Positions 52,124-61,091 of a DNA stretch of 64,000 nt are shown one piece after another; position 1 is the first letter of the stretch; every line of letters begins with the position of its first letter. Under the pieces are notes generated by a model, which saw only the letters and a list, made by a program, of their open reading frames with translations, had not been told where the DNA came from and ran no database searches. Source of the stretch: Flavobacteriaceae bacterium (lineage in GTDB: Bacteria > Bacteroidota > Bacteroidia > Flavobacteriales > Flavobacteriaceae); NCBI GenBank assembly GCA_012959395.1, contig DUDG01000014.1, positions 62,001 to 126,000 of the forward strand. Direction: 5' to 3'. Made by a program: the position numbers and the translations under genes.

Positions 52124-52534
52124 AATTTCTTCAGATGTGAAGTGAAAAGATTCTTCAATTTTAGCATTTTCATCGCTATCCGATCCATGAACTGCATTTT
52201 CACCCATTGATGTAGCAAATAAGTTCCTAATCGTTCCCTCTTTTGCTTCAGAAGGATTTGTCGATCCTATTAATTCTCTAAAGTCTTCGACTGCATTATC
52301 TTTTTCTAAAATAGCAGCAATAATAGGTCCTCTACTCATAAAAGTAACTAATTCGTTAAAAAATGGTCGATCACTATGTGTTTCATAAAATTTTTCAGCT
52401 TTTTCTAAACTAAGTTGAGTGTATTTCATAGCAATTATTTTAAAACCTGCTGAATTAATTTTTTCAAGAATTGCTCCTATATGTCCATTTTCAACAGCAT
52501 CAGGCTTAATCATTGTAAAAGTTCTATTGCTCAT
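52115..52534 (-). CDS. ndk: nucleoside diphosphate kinase
   Basis: [32 protein letters not shown] active-site His motif. Confidence 0.96.
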   Translation of the reverse strand: MSNRTFTMIKPDAVENGHIGAILEKINSAGFKIIAMKYTQLSLEKAEKFYETHSDRPFFNELVTFMSRGPIIAAILEKDNAVEDFRELIGSTNPSEAKEGTIRNLFATSMGENAVHGSDSDENAKIEESFHFTSEEILS

Positions 52535-52604
52535 TATTTTTTTGTGCAAACCTAATAAAAAATTCTAGTCTATCATCATAATACATTATTTGTATTTTTA
52601 TAGA

Positions 52605-53369
52605 ATGATAGATGTCATAATTATAGGAACTGGAAATGTTTCATTTCATTTTAGCAAAGTAATTTCAAATAGAAATGGTCTTAGATTAATAGGAATATAT
52701 GGAAGAGGAAGAAATATTCCTGATTATTTTAACAAAAACATTTCTTACTCTAATGATTTAAAAAAAATTAAATACGCAGATATTTACCTAATATGTGTGT
52801 CTGATGATGCAATCGGTATAGTTAGTGACCAGTTAAATGTTAGTGAAAAAAGTATAGTTGTTCATTCGTCTGGCTCAATAAATATTAGTTACTTGTCAAA
52901 ACATAAAAAACATGGCGTATTATATCCTCTTCAAACATTTAGCTACAATAGAGAAGTCAATTTTAGTTCCATTCCAATTATAATTGAAGCAAATACTAAC
53001 TTAGTTTTAGATAAAATTAAAGAAATAAGCAATCTTATTTCAAATGAAATAATAGAATGTGATAGTCAAAAAAGATTGTCAGTTCATATTTCTGCCGTTT
53101 TTGCTAATAACTTTTCTAATCATATGAATGTAATTGCAGAAGAAATCCTAAAAATTAACAATATTGATTCCGACATATTAAAACCATTAATTCATGAAAC
53201 ATCAAAAAAAATACAATTTTTAAAATCCAAAGAAGCACAAACTGGGCCTGCAATTAGAAATGATCAAATTACAATCAAAAAACACTTAAATTTATTAAAA
53301 CAAACTAAGTATTTTGATATATATAAAACATTAACTGAAGAAATAATAAAATCAAAAAATGAATTATAA
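52605..53369 (+). CDS. Rossmann-like / DUF2520 domain protein
   Basis: VIIIGTGNVSFHFSKVI; VVHSSGSINISYLS; GVLYPLQTFS; KEAQTGPAIRND. Confidence 0.83.
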   Translation: MIDVIIIGTGNVSFHFSKVISNRNGLRLIGIYGRGRNIPDYFNKNISYSNDLKKIKYADIYLICVSDDAIGIVSDQLNVSEKSIVVHSSGSINISYLSKHKKHGVLYPLQTFSYNREVNFSSIPIIIEANTNLVLDKIKEISNLISNEIIECDSQKRLSVHISAVFANNFSNHMNVIAEEILKINNIDSDILKPLIHETSKKIQFLKSKEAQTGPAIRNDQITIKKHLNLLKQTKYFDIYKTLTEEIIKSKNEL

Positions 53370-53880
53370 AGAAAGACTAACCAATATTAAAAACTTCATA
53401 TTTGATGTAGATGGTGTGTTTACAGATGGTATAATAGTTGTAGACACAGATGGAAATGAATCTAGGAACTTTAATACTAAAGATGGAATTGCCGTGAAAC
53501 TTGCAACTGAACTTGGTTATAATATTGCTGTAATTTCAGGAGCAAATAATGAAGGAATTCGTGCTAGATTAAATAGATTGGGTGTTGAAAATGTATTTCT
53601 AGGGTCTAAAGACAAAACAAAAGATCTACTTAACTATTCAAAAAATAAAAATATCATATTAGAAGAAACTGTTTATATGGGTGATGATCTTCCAGATATT
53701 GGACCTATGAATCTTGTTGGATTAAAAACTTGTCCATATGATGCAGCTCCTGAAGTTATTAATATCTGTGATTATATTTCAGGTTTAAAAGGAGGCCAAG
53801 GCTGTGTTAGAGATATTATTGAACAAACTCTAAAAATTCAAGCAAAATGGATTTTAGAAGAATCTAATCCGAATATCTAA
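53359..53880 (+). CDS. HAD phosphatase, KdsC (KDO-8-P phosphatase) family
   Basis: FIFDVDGVFTDGIIVVD; AVISGANNEGIRAR; YMGDDLPDIGPM; GGQGCVRDIIEQ. Confidence 0.88.
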   Translation: MNYKERLTNIKNFIFDVDGVFTDGIIVVDTDGNESRNFNTKDGIAVKLATELGYNIAVISGANNEGIRARLNRLGVENVFLGSKDKTKDLLNYSKNKNIILEETVYMGDDLPDIGPMNLVGLKTCPYDAAPEVINICDYISGLKGGQGCVRDIIEQTLKIQAKWILEESNPNI

Positions 53881-53883
53881 TAT

Positions 53884-54471
53884 ATGTTTTTCAAAAAATT
53901 AAAAAAATATAAAGTCTTACTGGCATCTGGATCCAAAAGAAGACATGAACTATTAAAAGGGCTTGAAATTAATTTTGAAATTGTTTCACAAAATGTTGAC
54001 GAAACATATCCTAAACACCTTAAAAAACAAGAAATTACAAACTATTTAGTAAAAAAAAAATCTAGTTATCTAAAAAAATCACTAAAAAAAAATGAATTAT
54101 TAATTACAGCAGATACTATTGTCTGGTTTAATAATTTTCCATTAAAAAAGCCAAAAAACAGAGAAGAAGCATTTAAAATGATACAATCTTTGAGCAATAA
54201 CTCACACGAAGTAATTTCATCAGTCTGCATTAGCACTAATAAAACTCAAAAAATAATTAATGAATCAACTAAAGTGTATTTTAATAAATTAAGTGATGAT
54301 GATATATTATATTACTCTTCAAAATCAGATGTATTAGATCGAGCTGGTAGTTATGGTATACAAGATTATATTGGACATTTAGGTATTTCTAAAATAAAGG
54401 GGAGTTATAATAACGTATTAGGTTTTCCTACAAGTTTATTTTGTAAAACAATTACTCAAATGAAATTATAA
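53884..54471 (+). CDS. maf: Maf-like nucleoside triphosphate pyrophosphatase
   Basis: VLLASGSKRRHELLKGLEINFEIV; ITADTIVWF; RAGSYGIQDYIG. Confidence 0.92.
   Translation: MFFKKLKKYKVLLASGSKRRHELLKGLEINFEIVSQNVDETYPKHLKKQEITNYLVKKKSSYLKKSLKKNELLITADTIVWFNNFPLKKPKNREEAFKMIQSLSNNSHEVISSVCISTNKTQKIINESTKVYFNKLSDDDILYYSSKSDVLDRAGSYGIQDYIGHLGISKIKGSYNNVLGFPTSLFCKTITQMKL
54051..54060 (+). repeat. poly-A tract (A10) inside maf
   Basis: tttagtaaaaaaaaaatctag within coding sequence; further A7 and A9 runs within about 35 nt. Confidence 0.85.
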
Positions 54472-54474
54472 AAA

Positions 54475-54567
54475 ATGTATAACTGGAATAAATCTTATAC
54501 TATCATAATTGTAACAAATATTATATATATTTTATTTTTTTTGATTCTGACAATTAAATTCTCTTAA
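54475..54567 (+). CDS. 30-aa single-TM small protein (absent from the ORF track)
   Basis: ATG at 54475, TAA at 54565-54567: MYNWNKSYTIIIVTNIIYILFFLILTIKFS; starts 3 nt after the maf stop and ends 3 nt before the symporter ATG. Confidence 0.55.
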   Translation: MYNWNKSYTIIIVTNIIYILFFLILTIKFS

Positions 54568-54570
54568 AAA

Positions 54571-56256
54571 ATGGAAGAAATTGATTGGATAGTATTATCA
54601 GGGACGTTGATTTTTATTGTCACTTACGGAGTAATTAAAACACGAAGCTCAAATTCAATAAAAGATCATTTAAAGGGTGGTAATTCTTCAAACTGGTTGA
54701 CAATTGGACTATCTGTTATGGCCACTCAAGCAAGTGCTATTACTTTTTTATCTACTCCTGGTCAAGCATTTCATGACGGTATGGGATTTGTTCAATTTTA
54801 CTTTGGACTTCCACTTGCTATGATTATAATTTGCATGGTTTTCATACCTATATATCATAAACTAAAAGTTTATACTGCCTACGAATTTTTAGAACAACGA
54901 TTTGATCTTAAAACTAGAATACTAGCTGCTGTATTATTCTTAATTCAAAGAGGATTAGCAGCTGGAATTACAATATTCGCACCTGCTATCATACTCTCTA
55001 CTGTATTAGGGTGGGATTTAAAACTACTAAACCTTTCAATTGGAATTTTAGTAATTATTTATACTGTTAGCGGTGGAACAAAAGCTGTTAATATTACTCA
55101 AAAACAACAAATGTTTGTTATAATGAGTGGGATGTTCATCGCCTTTTTTATAATAATGAATTCATTACCAGAAAATATTAACTTTTACAATGCAATTGAT
55201 ATAGCGGGAATAGGTGGTAAAATGAAAGTTTTGGATTTTTCATTTGACTTAAATGAAAGATATACTTTTTGGAGTGGAATTACCGGAGGATTATTTTTAG
55301 CTCTTTCATATTTTGGAACAGATCAAAGTCAGGTCCAAAGATACCTTTCGGGAAAATCTATAAAAGAAAGTCAATTAGGATTAATGTTTAATGCTGTATT
55401 AAAAATTCCAATGCAGTTTTTTATTCTTTTAGTAGGTGTAATGGTATTTGTATTCTTTGAATTTAACTCTGCTCCAATTAACTTCAACCCTCAAGTAATT
55501 AATTACTTAGAGCAAAATAATAATGCTGATTATTTAAGTCAAAAAGAAAACTATTTAAAAATTAGAGATCAAAAAAAAGATTTACAGTTTAGTTATATAA
55601 AATCAAAAAATAATGGAGACAGAAATAGAACTTTTCAAATTGAAAAACAAATTACTGAATTACAATTATTAGAAAAAAATAGTAGAAAAAAAATTAAAGA
55701 AATTATAACTCAAAATAATTCGAGTATAGAAACAAATGATAAAGATTATGTTTTTATTTATTTTATTTTAAACTTCCTTCCAAAAGGAATTATAGGTTTA
55801 CTATTAGCTGTTATATTAAGTGCAGCAATGTCATCTACAGCATCTGAATTAAATGCGCTTTCAACAACTACTGTAATAGATTTATATAAGAGAAATCATA
55901 TACAACCAAAAAGCGACAAACATTACTTAAAGGCTTCTAAGTGGTTTACTTTAATGTGGGGAATTATTGCAATTATTTTTGCAAGTTTTGGAACATTATT
56001 TGAAAATTTAATACAATTAGTTAATCTAATTGGTTCTATATTTTACGGAACAATTTTAGGTATTTTTTTAATAGCTTTCTTTATAAAAAAAATAAAAGGC
56101 AACGATGTTTTCTGGGCAGCTTGCATGTCCCAAACACTCATATTTATAATATATGGCTTTACAGATATTGGTTACTTGTGGCTAAACTTTATTGGAGCAT
56201 TATTAACCACAATATTTTCATATTTTTTCAACTATATAAACTCGAAAAATAATTAA
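54571..56256 (+). CDS. sodium:solute symporter (SSS family)
   Basis: 561 aa polytopic; GGNSSNWLTIGLSVMATQASAITFLSTPGQ; GTDQSQVQRYLSGKS. Confidence 0.92.
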   Translation: MEEIDWIVLSGTLIFIVTYGVIKTRSSNSIKDHLKGGNSSNWLTIGLSVMATQASAITFLSTPGQAFHDGMGFVQFYFGLPLAMIIICMVFIPIYHKLKVYTAYEFLEQRFDLKTRILAAVLFLIQRGLAAGITIFAPAIILSTVLGWDLKLLNLSIGILVIIYTVSGGTKAVNITQKQQMFVIMSGMFIAFFIIMNSLPENINFYNAIDIAGIGGKMKVLDFSFDLNERYTFWSGITGGLFLALSYFGTDQSQVQRYLSGKSIKESQLGLMFNAVLKIPMQFFILLVGVMVFVFFEFNSAPINFNPQVINYLEQNNNADYLSQKENYLKIRDQKKDLQFSYIKSKNNGDRNRTFQIEKQITELQLLEKNSRKKIKEIITQNNSSIETNDKDYVFIYFILNFLPKGIIGLLLAVILSAAMSSTASELNALSTTTVIDLYKRNHIQPKSDKHYLKASKWFTLMWGIIAIIFASFGTLFENLIQLVNLIGSIFYGTILGIFLIAFFIKKIKGNDVFWAACMSQTLIFIIYGFTDIGYLWLNFIGALLTTIFSYFFNYINSKNN

Positions 56257-57104
56257 TTATTTAGGACGTATTCAACAGTATCACTTAACGTCTTAATAGA
56301 ATCTTTAAGTTTAGTTTCTTTAGCCATAGCTAGTCCTTGATTAGCTGTTTTTAAAGCACCTTCTTTGTCACCAAAAGCTAAATAAATCAAAGCTTTTTGG
56401 TTTAACATCCAATATGGAGGGTCTTTTCTAAGTTCAAAACACTTGTCAATCCAGCTTTTAGCCATATTTATATCTAAATTTTCTTCCAAATAAAAAACAG
56501 CTGCTTTATAATAATCTTGGGAATTTGTGCTTTCATCTAATGTCTTTTCTATACTAGATATTGTCTTTTCCTTAGTTAATGTATTGAGTCCAAATGAAAC
56601 TAAAGTATTTTCCCAAAAAAAGTCTAAAGTAGCTCCGTTATTATTCAAATTATTTAAAGCAATTGTAAAAGTTTCAATTTGAAAAGGTAAAGCATATGAA
56701 TATGCAATAGTACTTAAGGCAATTTGACTTTCGTCCCAATTAGATGGAAGTCCCCAATTATCTGTTTTTTTATACAATATTAATTCCCAGGAATCTAAAG
56801 ATGGTCTAGTATATATTGAATAAGTTCCTTTAGAAAGTTTTGAAGCCCCTATTCTTACATCATCACTAAAGGTTATTTTTGAGTTTTGATTCGCACCTGT
56901 CCTCCAAACTTCATTATAAGGAATAAGACCACCAAAAATTTGTCTTCCACGCATTGAAGGTCTTGAGTATTCAATCTTCACGTCAACAAGTCCAACTTTT
57001 TGAATTAATGTTGAGGAAGGGCTAGGCTGAGGAGTTTGAATTTGAGAAAAAGAAATAAAGGAAATTAATAGAAAAGTAAATGAAGTGATAAAATATTTTT
57101 TCAT
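56253..57104 (-). CDS. exported DUF2911 domain protein with C-terminal TPR-like region
   Basis: Signal peptide; VKIEYSRPSMRGRQIFGGLIPYNEVWRTGANQNSKITFS characteristic of DUF2911. Confidence 0.85.
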   Translation of the reverse strand: MKKYFITSFTFLLISFISFSQIQTPQPSPSSTLIQKVGLVDVKIEYSRPSMRGRQIFGGLIPYNEVWRTGANQNSKITFSDDVRIGASKLSKGTYSIYTRPSLDSWELILYKKTDNWGLPSNWDESQIALSTIAYSYALPFQIETFTIALNNLNNNGATLDFFWENTLVSFGLNTLTKEKTISSIEKTLDESTNSQDYYKAAVFYLEENLDINMAKSWIDKCFELRKDPPYWMLNQKALIYLAFGDKEGALKTANQGLAMAKETKLKDSIKTLSDTVEYVLNN

Positions 57105-57249
57105 AACAGATGTTTTATATGTTCAAATGTATTAAATCTATTTTATTAGGATTAAAATAATAATTAAAAGAGTTCAATGAAGAAAAACTAAGCATTCTAA
57201 AATTATTTACAACCAAGCTTGAATTAAAAACACTCTTTCTGAAAAGAAC

Positions 57250-58557
57250 TTAGAGTCTTTCTATTTTCGCTCCTAATCGACGTAATCTCTCATCAATATT
57301 TTCATATCCACGATCAATTTGTTCAATATTATGGATAATGCTTGTGCCTTTAGCAGAAAGTGCTGCAATTAATAAAGAAATTCCAGCTCTAATATCTGGA
57401 GAAACCATAGTAGTGGCTTTTAATTCAGAATTAAAGTTATGACCAATTACTGTAGCTCTATGAGGATCACAAAGAATAATTTTTGCTCCCATATCAATTA
57501 GCTTATCAACAAAAAACAGCCTACTTTCAAACATTTTCTGATGAACTAAAACACTTCCCTTAGCTTGAGTAGCAACAACAAGTATAATACTTATCAAATC
57601 AGGTGTAAAACCAGGCCATGGAGCATCTGAAATAGTTAATATCGATCCATCTATATAATTTTGAATTTCATATCCATCTTTGTGCTCAGGAATATAAATA
57701 TCATTTCCTTTTCTTTTAATTTCAATACCTAATTTGCCAAAAATAACCGGAATTTGACCTAAATTTTCCCAACTCACATTTTTAATTGTAATTTCACTTT
57801 TTGTCATAGCTGCCATTCCAATCCAACTTCCAATTTCTATCATATCTGGAAGAACTTTATGTGAGCAACCCTTTAAAGATTCGACTCCATTAATAACCAA
57901 TAAATTTGATCCAATTCCTGAAATATTAGCCCCCATGGAAACTAACATTTTACAAAGTTGCTGAATATAGGGCTCACATGCTGCATTATATATTTCAGTC
58001 TTACCTTCAGCTAAAGTGGAAGCCATAAGAACATTAGCAGTACCTGTAACAGAAGCTTGATCTAATAAAACAAAAGATCCTTTCAATTTAGTAGCCTCAA
58101 CACCATAAAAATGCTCTTCTTTGTTATATCTAAATGAAGCTCCCAGTTTAATTAAACCAAGAAAATGGGTATCTAATCTTCTCCTACCTATTTTATCTCC
58201 TCCAGGTTTGGGAATAAAACCTTTACCAAACCTAGCTAATAAAGGGCCAACAATCATTATTGATCCTCTTAAACCACTTCCTTTTGACTTAAATGATTTC
58301 GATTGAAGAAAATCTACATCAATATCATCAGCTTTAAATGAATACTTATTTTTAGAAATTTTATTTACTTTAACTCCAAGAGAAGATAGTAAATCAATCA
58401 ATTTTATTACATCTATAATTTGGGGAATATTATCTATGATTATTTCATCACTAGTCAAAAGACATGCACAAATAACCTGTAAAGCCTCATTCTTAGCTCC
58501 TTGTGGATGAATATCACCCTTAAGTTTAAATCCGCCTTGAATTGAAAAAGTCCCCAT
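57250..58557 (-). CDS. murA: UDP-N-acetylglucosamine 1-carboxyvinyltransferase
   Basis: 435 aa; GDIHPQGAKNEALQVICA; GSIMIVGPLLARFGKG; FTPDLISIILVVATQAKG. Confidence 0.95.
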   Translation of the reverse strand: MGTFSIQGGFKLKGDIHPQGAKNEALQVICACLLTSDEIIIDNIPQIIDVIKLIDLLSSLGVKVNKISKNKYSFKADDIDVDFLQSKSFKSKGSGLRGSIMIVGPLLARFGKGFIPKPGGDKIGRRRLDTHFLGLIKLGASFRYNKEEHFYGVEATKLKGSFVLLDQASVTGTANVLMASTLAEGKTEIYNAACEPYIQQLCKMLVSMGANISGIGSNLLVINGVESLKGCSHKVLPDMIEIGSWIGMAAMTKSEITIKNVSWENLGQIPVIFGKLGIEIKRKGNDIYIPEHKDGYEIQNYIDGSILTISDAPWPGFTPDLISIILVVATQAKGSVLVHQKMFESRLFFVDKLIDMGAKIILCDPHRATVIGHNFNSELKATTMVSPDIRAGISLLIAALSAKGTSIIHNIEQIDRGYENIDERLRRLGAKIERL

Positions 58558-58568
58558 TATAATAATTA

Positions 58569-59222
58569 TTACTTATTGTTGCGCTTTTTAAAATTACGAT
58601 ACGGTTTTTTATTATGCTTATTAATAGGTGATTTAGTAAATTTTTTATTAGTTAACTTAATCAAACTTTGAGATTCAGACAATGGTTTATCCTTTGATGT
58701 TAAAATAATTTTACCATCTGAAAGTTCTAATAAATGATTATAAATAACATCATCTTCAACTGTATCTTTATTCCAGTTTAAAAAACATTTTTTCATGTGA
58801 TTTGCAATCACGTAAATTAATTCTTTTTTCATTTCACTTTCTTCCCAATTAACTGCAACATCAACCATTCTTTTAATATTATTTCCATAAAATCTATATT
58901 TTGGGAAATTTTGAGGATAATTTAATTTATCAGGTCTTTCTAAAAAGACTTCTTTAGATGGGAAGGGATATGGAGAATCTACATCAAGAGTAAAATCAGA
59001 CATAATAAATAACTGATCCCACAATTTATGTTGAAAATCTGGCACATCTCTTAAATGGGGATTCATATTTCCCATAACTCCAATTATAGCTTTTGCTATA
59101 TTATTTCTTTCATTTCTGTCATCACAAGCAAGTGCCTGATCAATCATTTTATGAAGATGTCTTCCATACTCTGGAATAATTAATTTAGTGCGTTCTGTAT
59201 TATACTGTAAATTTTCAATCAA
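58569..59222 (-). CDS. DUF4290 family protein with basic C-terminal tail
   Basis: NLQYNTERTKLIIPEYGRHLHKMIDQALACDDRNERNNIAKAIIGVMGNMNPHLRD; tail KSPINKHNKKPYRNFKKRNNK. Confidence 0.8.
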   Translation of the reverse strand: MIENLQYNTERTKLIIPEYGRHLHKMIDQALACDDRNERNNIAKAIIGVMGNMNPHLRDVPDFQHKLWDQLFIMSDFTLDVDSPYPFPSKEVFLERPDKLNYPQNFPKYRFYGNNIKRMVDVAVNWEESEMKKELIYVIANHMKKCFLNWNKDTVEDDVIYNHLLELSDGKIILTSKDKPLSESQSLIKLTNKKFTKSPINKHNKKPYRNFKKRNNK

Positions 59223-59270
59223 AATATGGGTGATTTAGTTATGAAGTTAGACAAATTTAATAAATTTTAA

Positions 59271-59555
59271 TCACAAAGAAATTATTCCTTTAATTTTAGA
59301 AGCTAGTTTATATTTTTCTATTATCGAAGATGGTGATTTCATTTTTGCTTTTATAGTTATACTAGTAAATTTATTTAAAGATGAGAGTTTTATAGAAATA
59401 TTTGCATCTATACCATTAAATAAAGATTTAAGGTTTTTTATGCTATTTTCTTCTGATTTAAGAATGAATTTATATATATAAACAGATGGCCAACTAGATG
59501 ATTCTAAGAGTTGTTTTTCTAATCTATTATAAAATTCTTCGCTATCTTTTAACAT
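59271..59555 (-). CDS. DUF493 family (YbeD-like) protein
   Basis: 94 aa; SWPSVYIYKFILKSEENSI; ACT-like beta-alpha pattern; position between DUF4290 and the ATPase. Confidence 0.75.
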   Translation of the reverse strand: MLKDSEEFYNRLEKQLLESSSWPSVYIYKFILKSEENSIKNLKSLFNGIDANISIKLSSLNKFTSITIKAKMKSPSSIIEKYKLASKIKGIISL

Positions 59556-59604
59556 GAGTTCAAATATATATATAAAGTTTTATTAATTGCTTAATTTGCA
59601 TGAC

Positions 59605-60141
59605 ATGAATAACTCTAATAAAATATTAATTACTGGAGGTCCTGGTTCAGGAAAAACAGCTTTAATAAATGCACTTGAAAATAGAAATTTTAATTGCGAG
59701 CATGAAATTGTTAGAAATTTAACCCTAGAAGGGAAGGGAAATGGAATTGATCAAATATTTTTAAAAGACCCATTGATATTCAGCGAAAAACTTTTAGAAT
59801 TAAGGATTAGTCAATTTAATAAAAAACAAATATCAGAAAATACATTTTACGACAGAGGTGTTCATGATGTATTAGCCTATCTAAACTATATTAAAGTTAA
59901 ATACGATCATATATTAACGAAAAAAGCTGAAAAAATAAAATACGATAAGGTTTTTATACTCCCGCCTTGGAAAGATATCTATAGGCAAGATGAAATTAGA
60001 TATGAAAGTTTTAATGAATCTGTTAAAATTCATGATGAAATAGTCAAAATTTATAATTTTTTCAAAATGAAAATAATAATTTTAAAAACTGCTACAATTG
60101 ATCAAAGAATTGAAAATATATTAGAGTTCATAAATAAATAA
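59605..60141 (+). CDS. P-loop NTPase (NadR/AAA_28-like)
   Basis: NKILITGGPGSGKTALINALENRNF; TFYDRGVHDVLAYLNY. ATG at 59605 preferred over the TTG at 59587. Confidence 0.83.
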   Translation: MNNSNKILITGGPGSGKTALINALENRNFNCEHEIVRNLTLEGKGNGIDQIFLKDPLIFSEKLLELRISQFNKKQISENTFYDRGVHDVLAYLNYIKVKYDHILTKKAEKIKYDKVFILPPWKDIYRQDEIRYESFNESVKIHDEIVKIYNFFKMKIIILKTATIDQRIENILEFINK

Positions 60142-60143
60142 AT

Positions 60144-61091
60144 ATGAATAAATTAAAAATTGTTTTCATGGGTACTACTGATTTTGCAGTAGGCTGCTTG
60201 GATGCTTTAATGAATTCTTCTCACCAAATAAAAGCAGTTATAACTGCTCCAGATAGAGAAGCTGGAAGAGGAAAGAAAATAACCCATTCAGAAGTTAAGA
60301 AGTATGCCATTAATAATAATTTAAAATTATTACAGCCCATAAAATTAAAAGATGAAAATTTTGTGAATGAATTAAAATCAATTAATGCTGATATTTTTGT
60401 CGTGGTCGCATTTAGAATGTTACCTGAATTAGTTTGGAGAATTCCTTTAAAAGGAACAATAAATTTACATGCTTCACTTTTACCTCAACTTAGAGGAGCA
60501 GCACCTATTCATTGGGCAATAATTAATGGATTAAAAGAAACTGGTGTAACAACATTTTTTATTAATAAAAAAATTGATTTTGGTGATATAATTCAACAAT
60601 CTAAAGTAAAAATTGGAGATATTGAAAATACAGGCGAGTTATATGAAAAATTAAAAAAAGATGGAAGTAAATTACTGATTTCTACACTTAAAATAATAAA
60701 CAATGATAATTTTCAGTCAACACGACAAACTAATTCAGGTAAACTTCTATTAGCTCCAAAGCTCAATAAAATTAATACTAGGATTAATTGGAATGACTCA
60801 GGTAAAGATATATTCAACTTTGTTAGAGGACTATCTCCTTATCCCTCTGCTTGGTCAAAAGAGAAAAGATCTGGGAAAATATTAAAATTACATAGTGTTA
60901 AATTTGAAAAATCAAAAACTAATAAAATTAATCACGCAGGAACAATTCAAATTGACAAGAATACTATTAAAATTATAACTAAAGATGGATATTTAGATGT
61001 ATTAGAATTACAGATTGAAGGAAAAAAGAGAATGAGCAATTTGGAATTTATAAATGGATACAAAAATTTCAATTCTAAACATCTTTTATAA
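60144..61091 (+). CDS. fmt: methionyl-tRNA formyltransferase
   Basis: IVFMGTTDFAVGCLDAL; ASLLPQLRGAAPIHWAIINGLKETGVTTFFI; LSPYPSAW. Confidence 0.95.
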   Translation: MNKLKIVFMGTTDFAVGCLDALMNSSHQIKAVITAPDREAGRGKKITHSEVKKYAINNNLKLLQPIKLKDENFVNELKSINADIFVVVAFRMLPELVWRIPLKGTINLHASLLPQLRGAAPIHWAIINGLKETGVTTFFINKKIDFGDIIQQSKVKIGDIENTGELYEKLKKDGSKLLISTLKIINNDNFQSTRQTNSGKLLLAPKLNKINTRINWNDSGKDIFNFVRGLSPYPSAWSKEKRSGKILKLHSVKFEKSKTNKINHAGTIQIDKNTIKIITKDGYLDVLELQIEGKKRMSNLEFINGYKNFNSKHLL

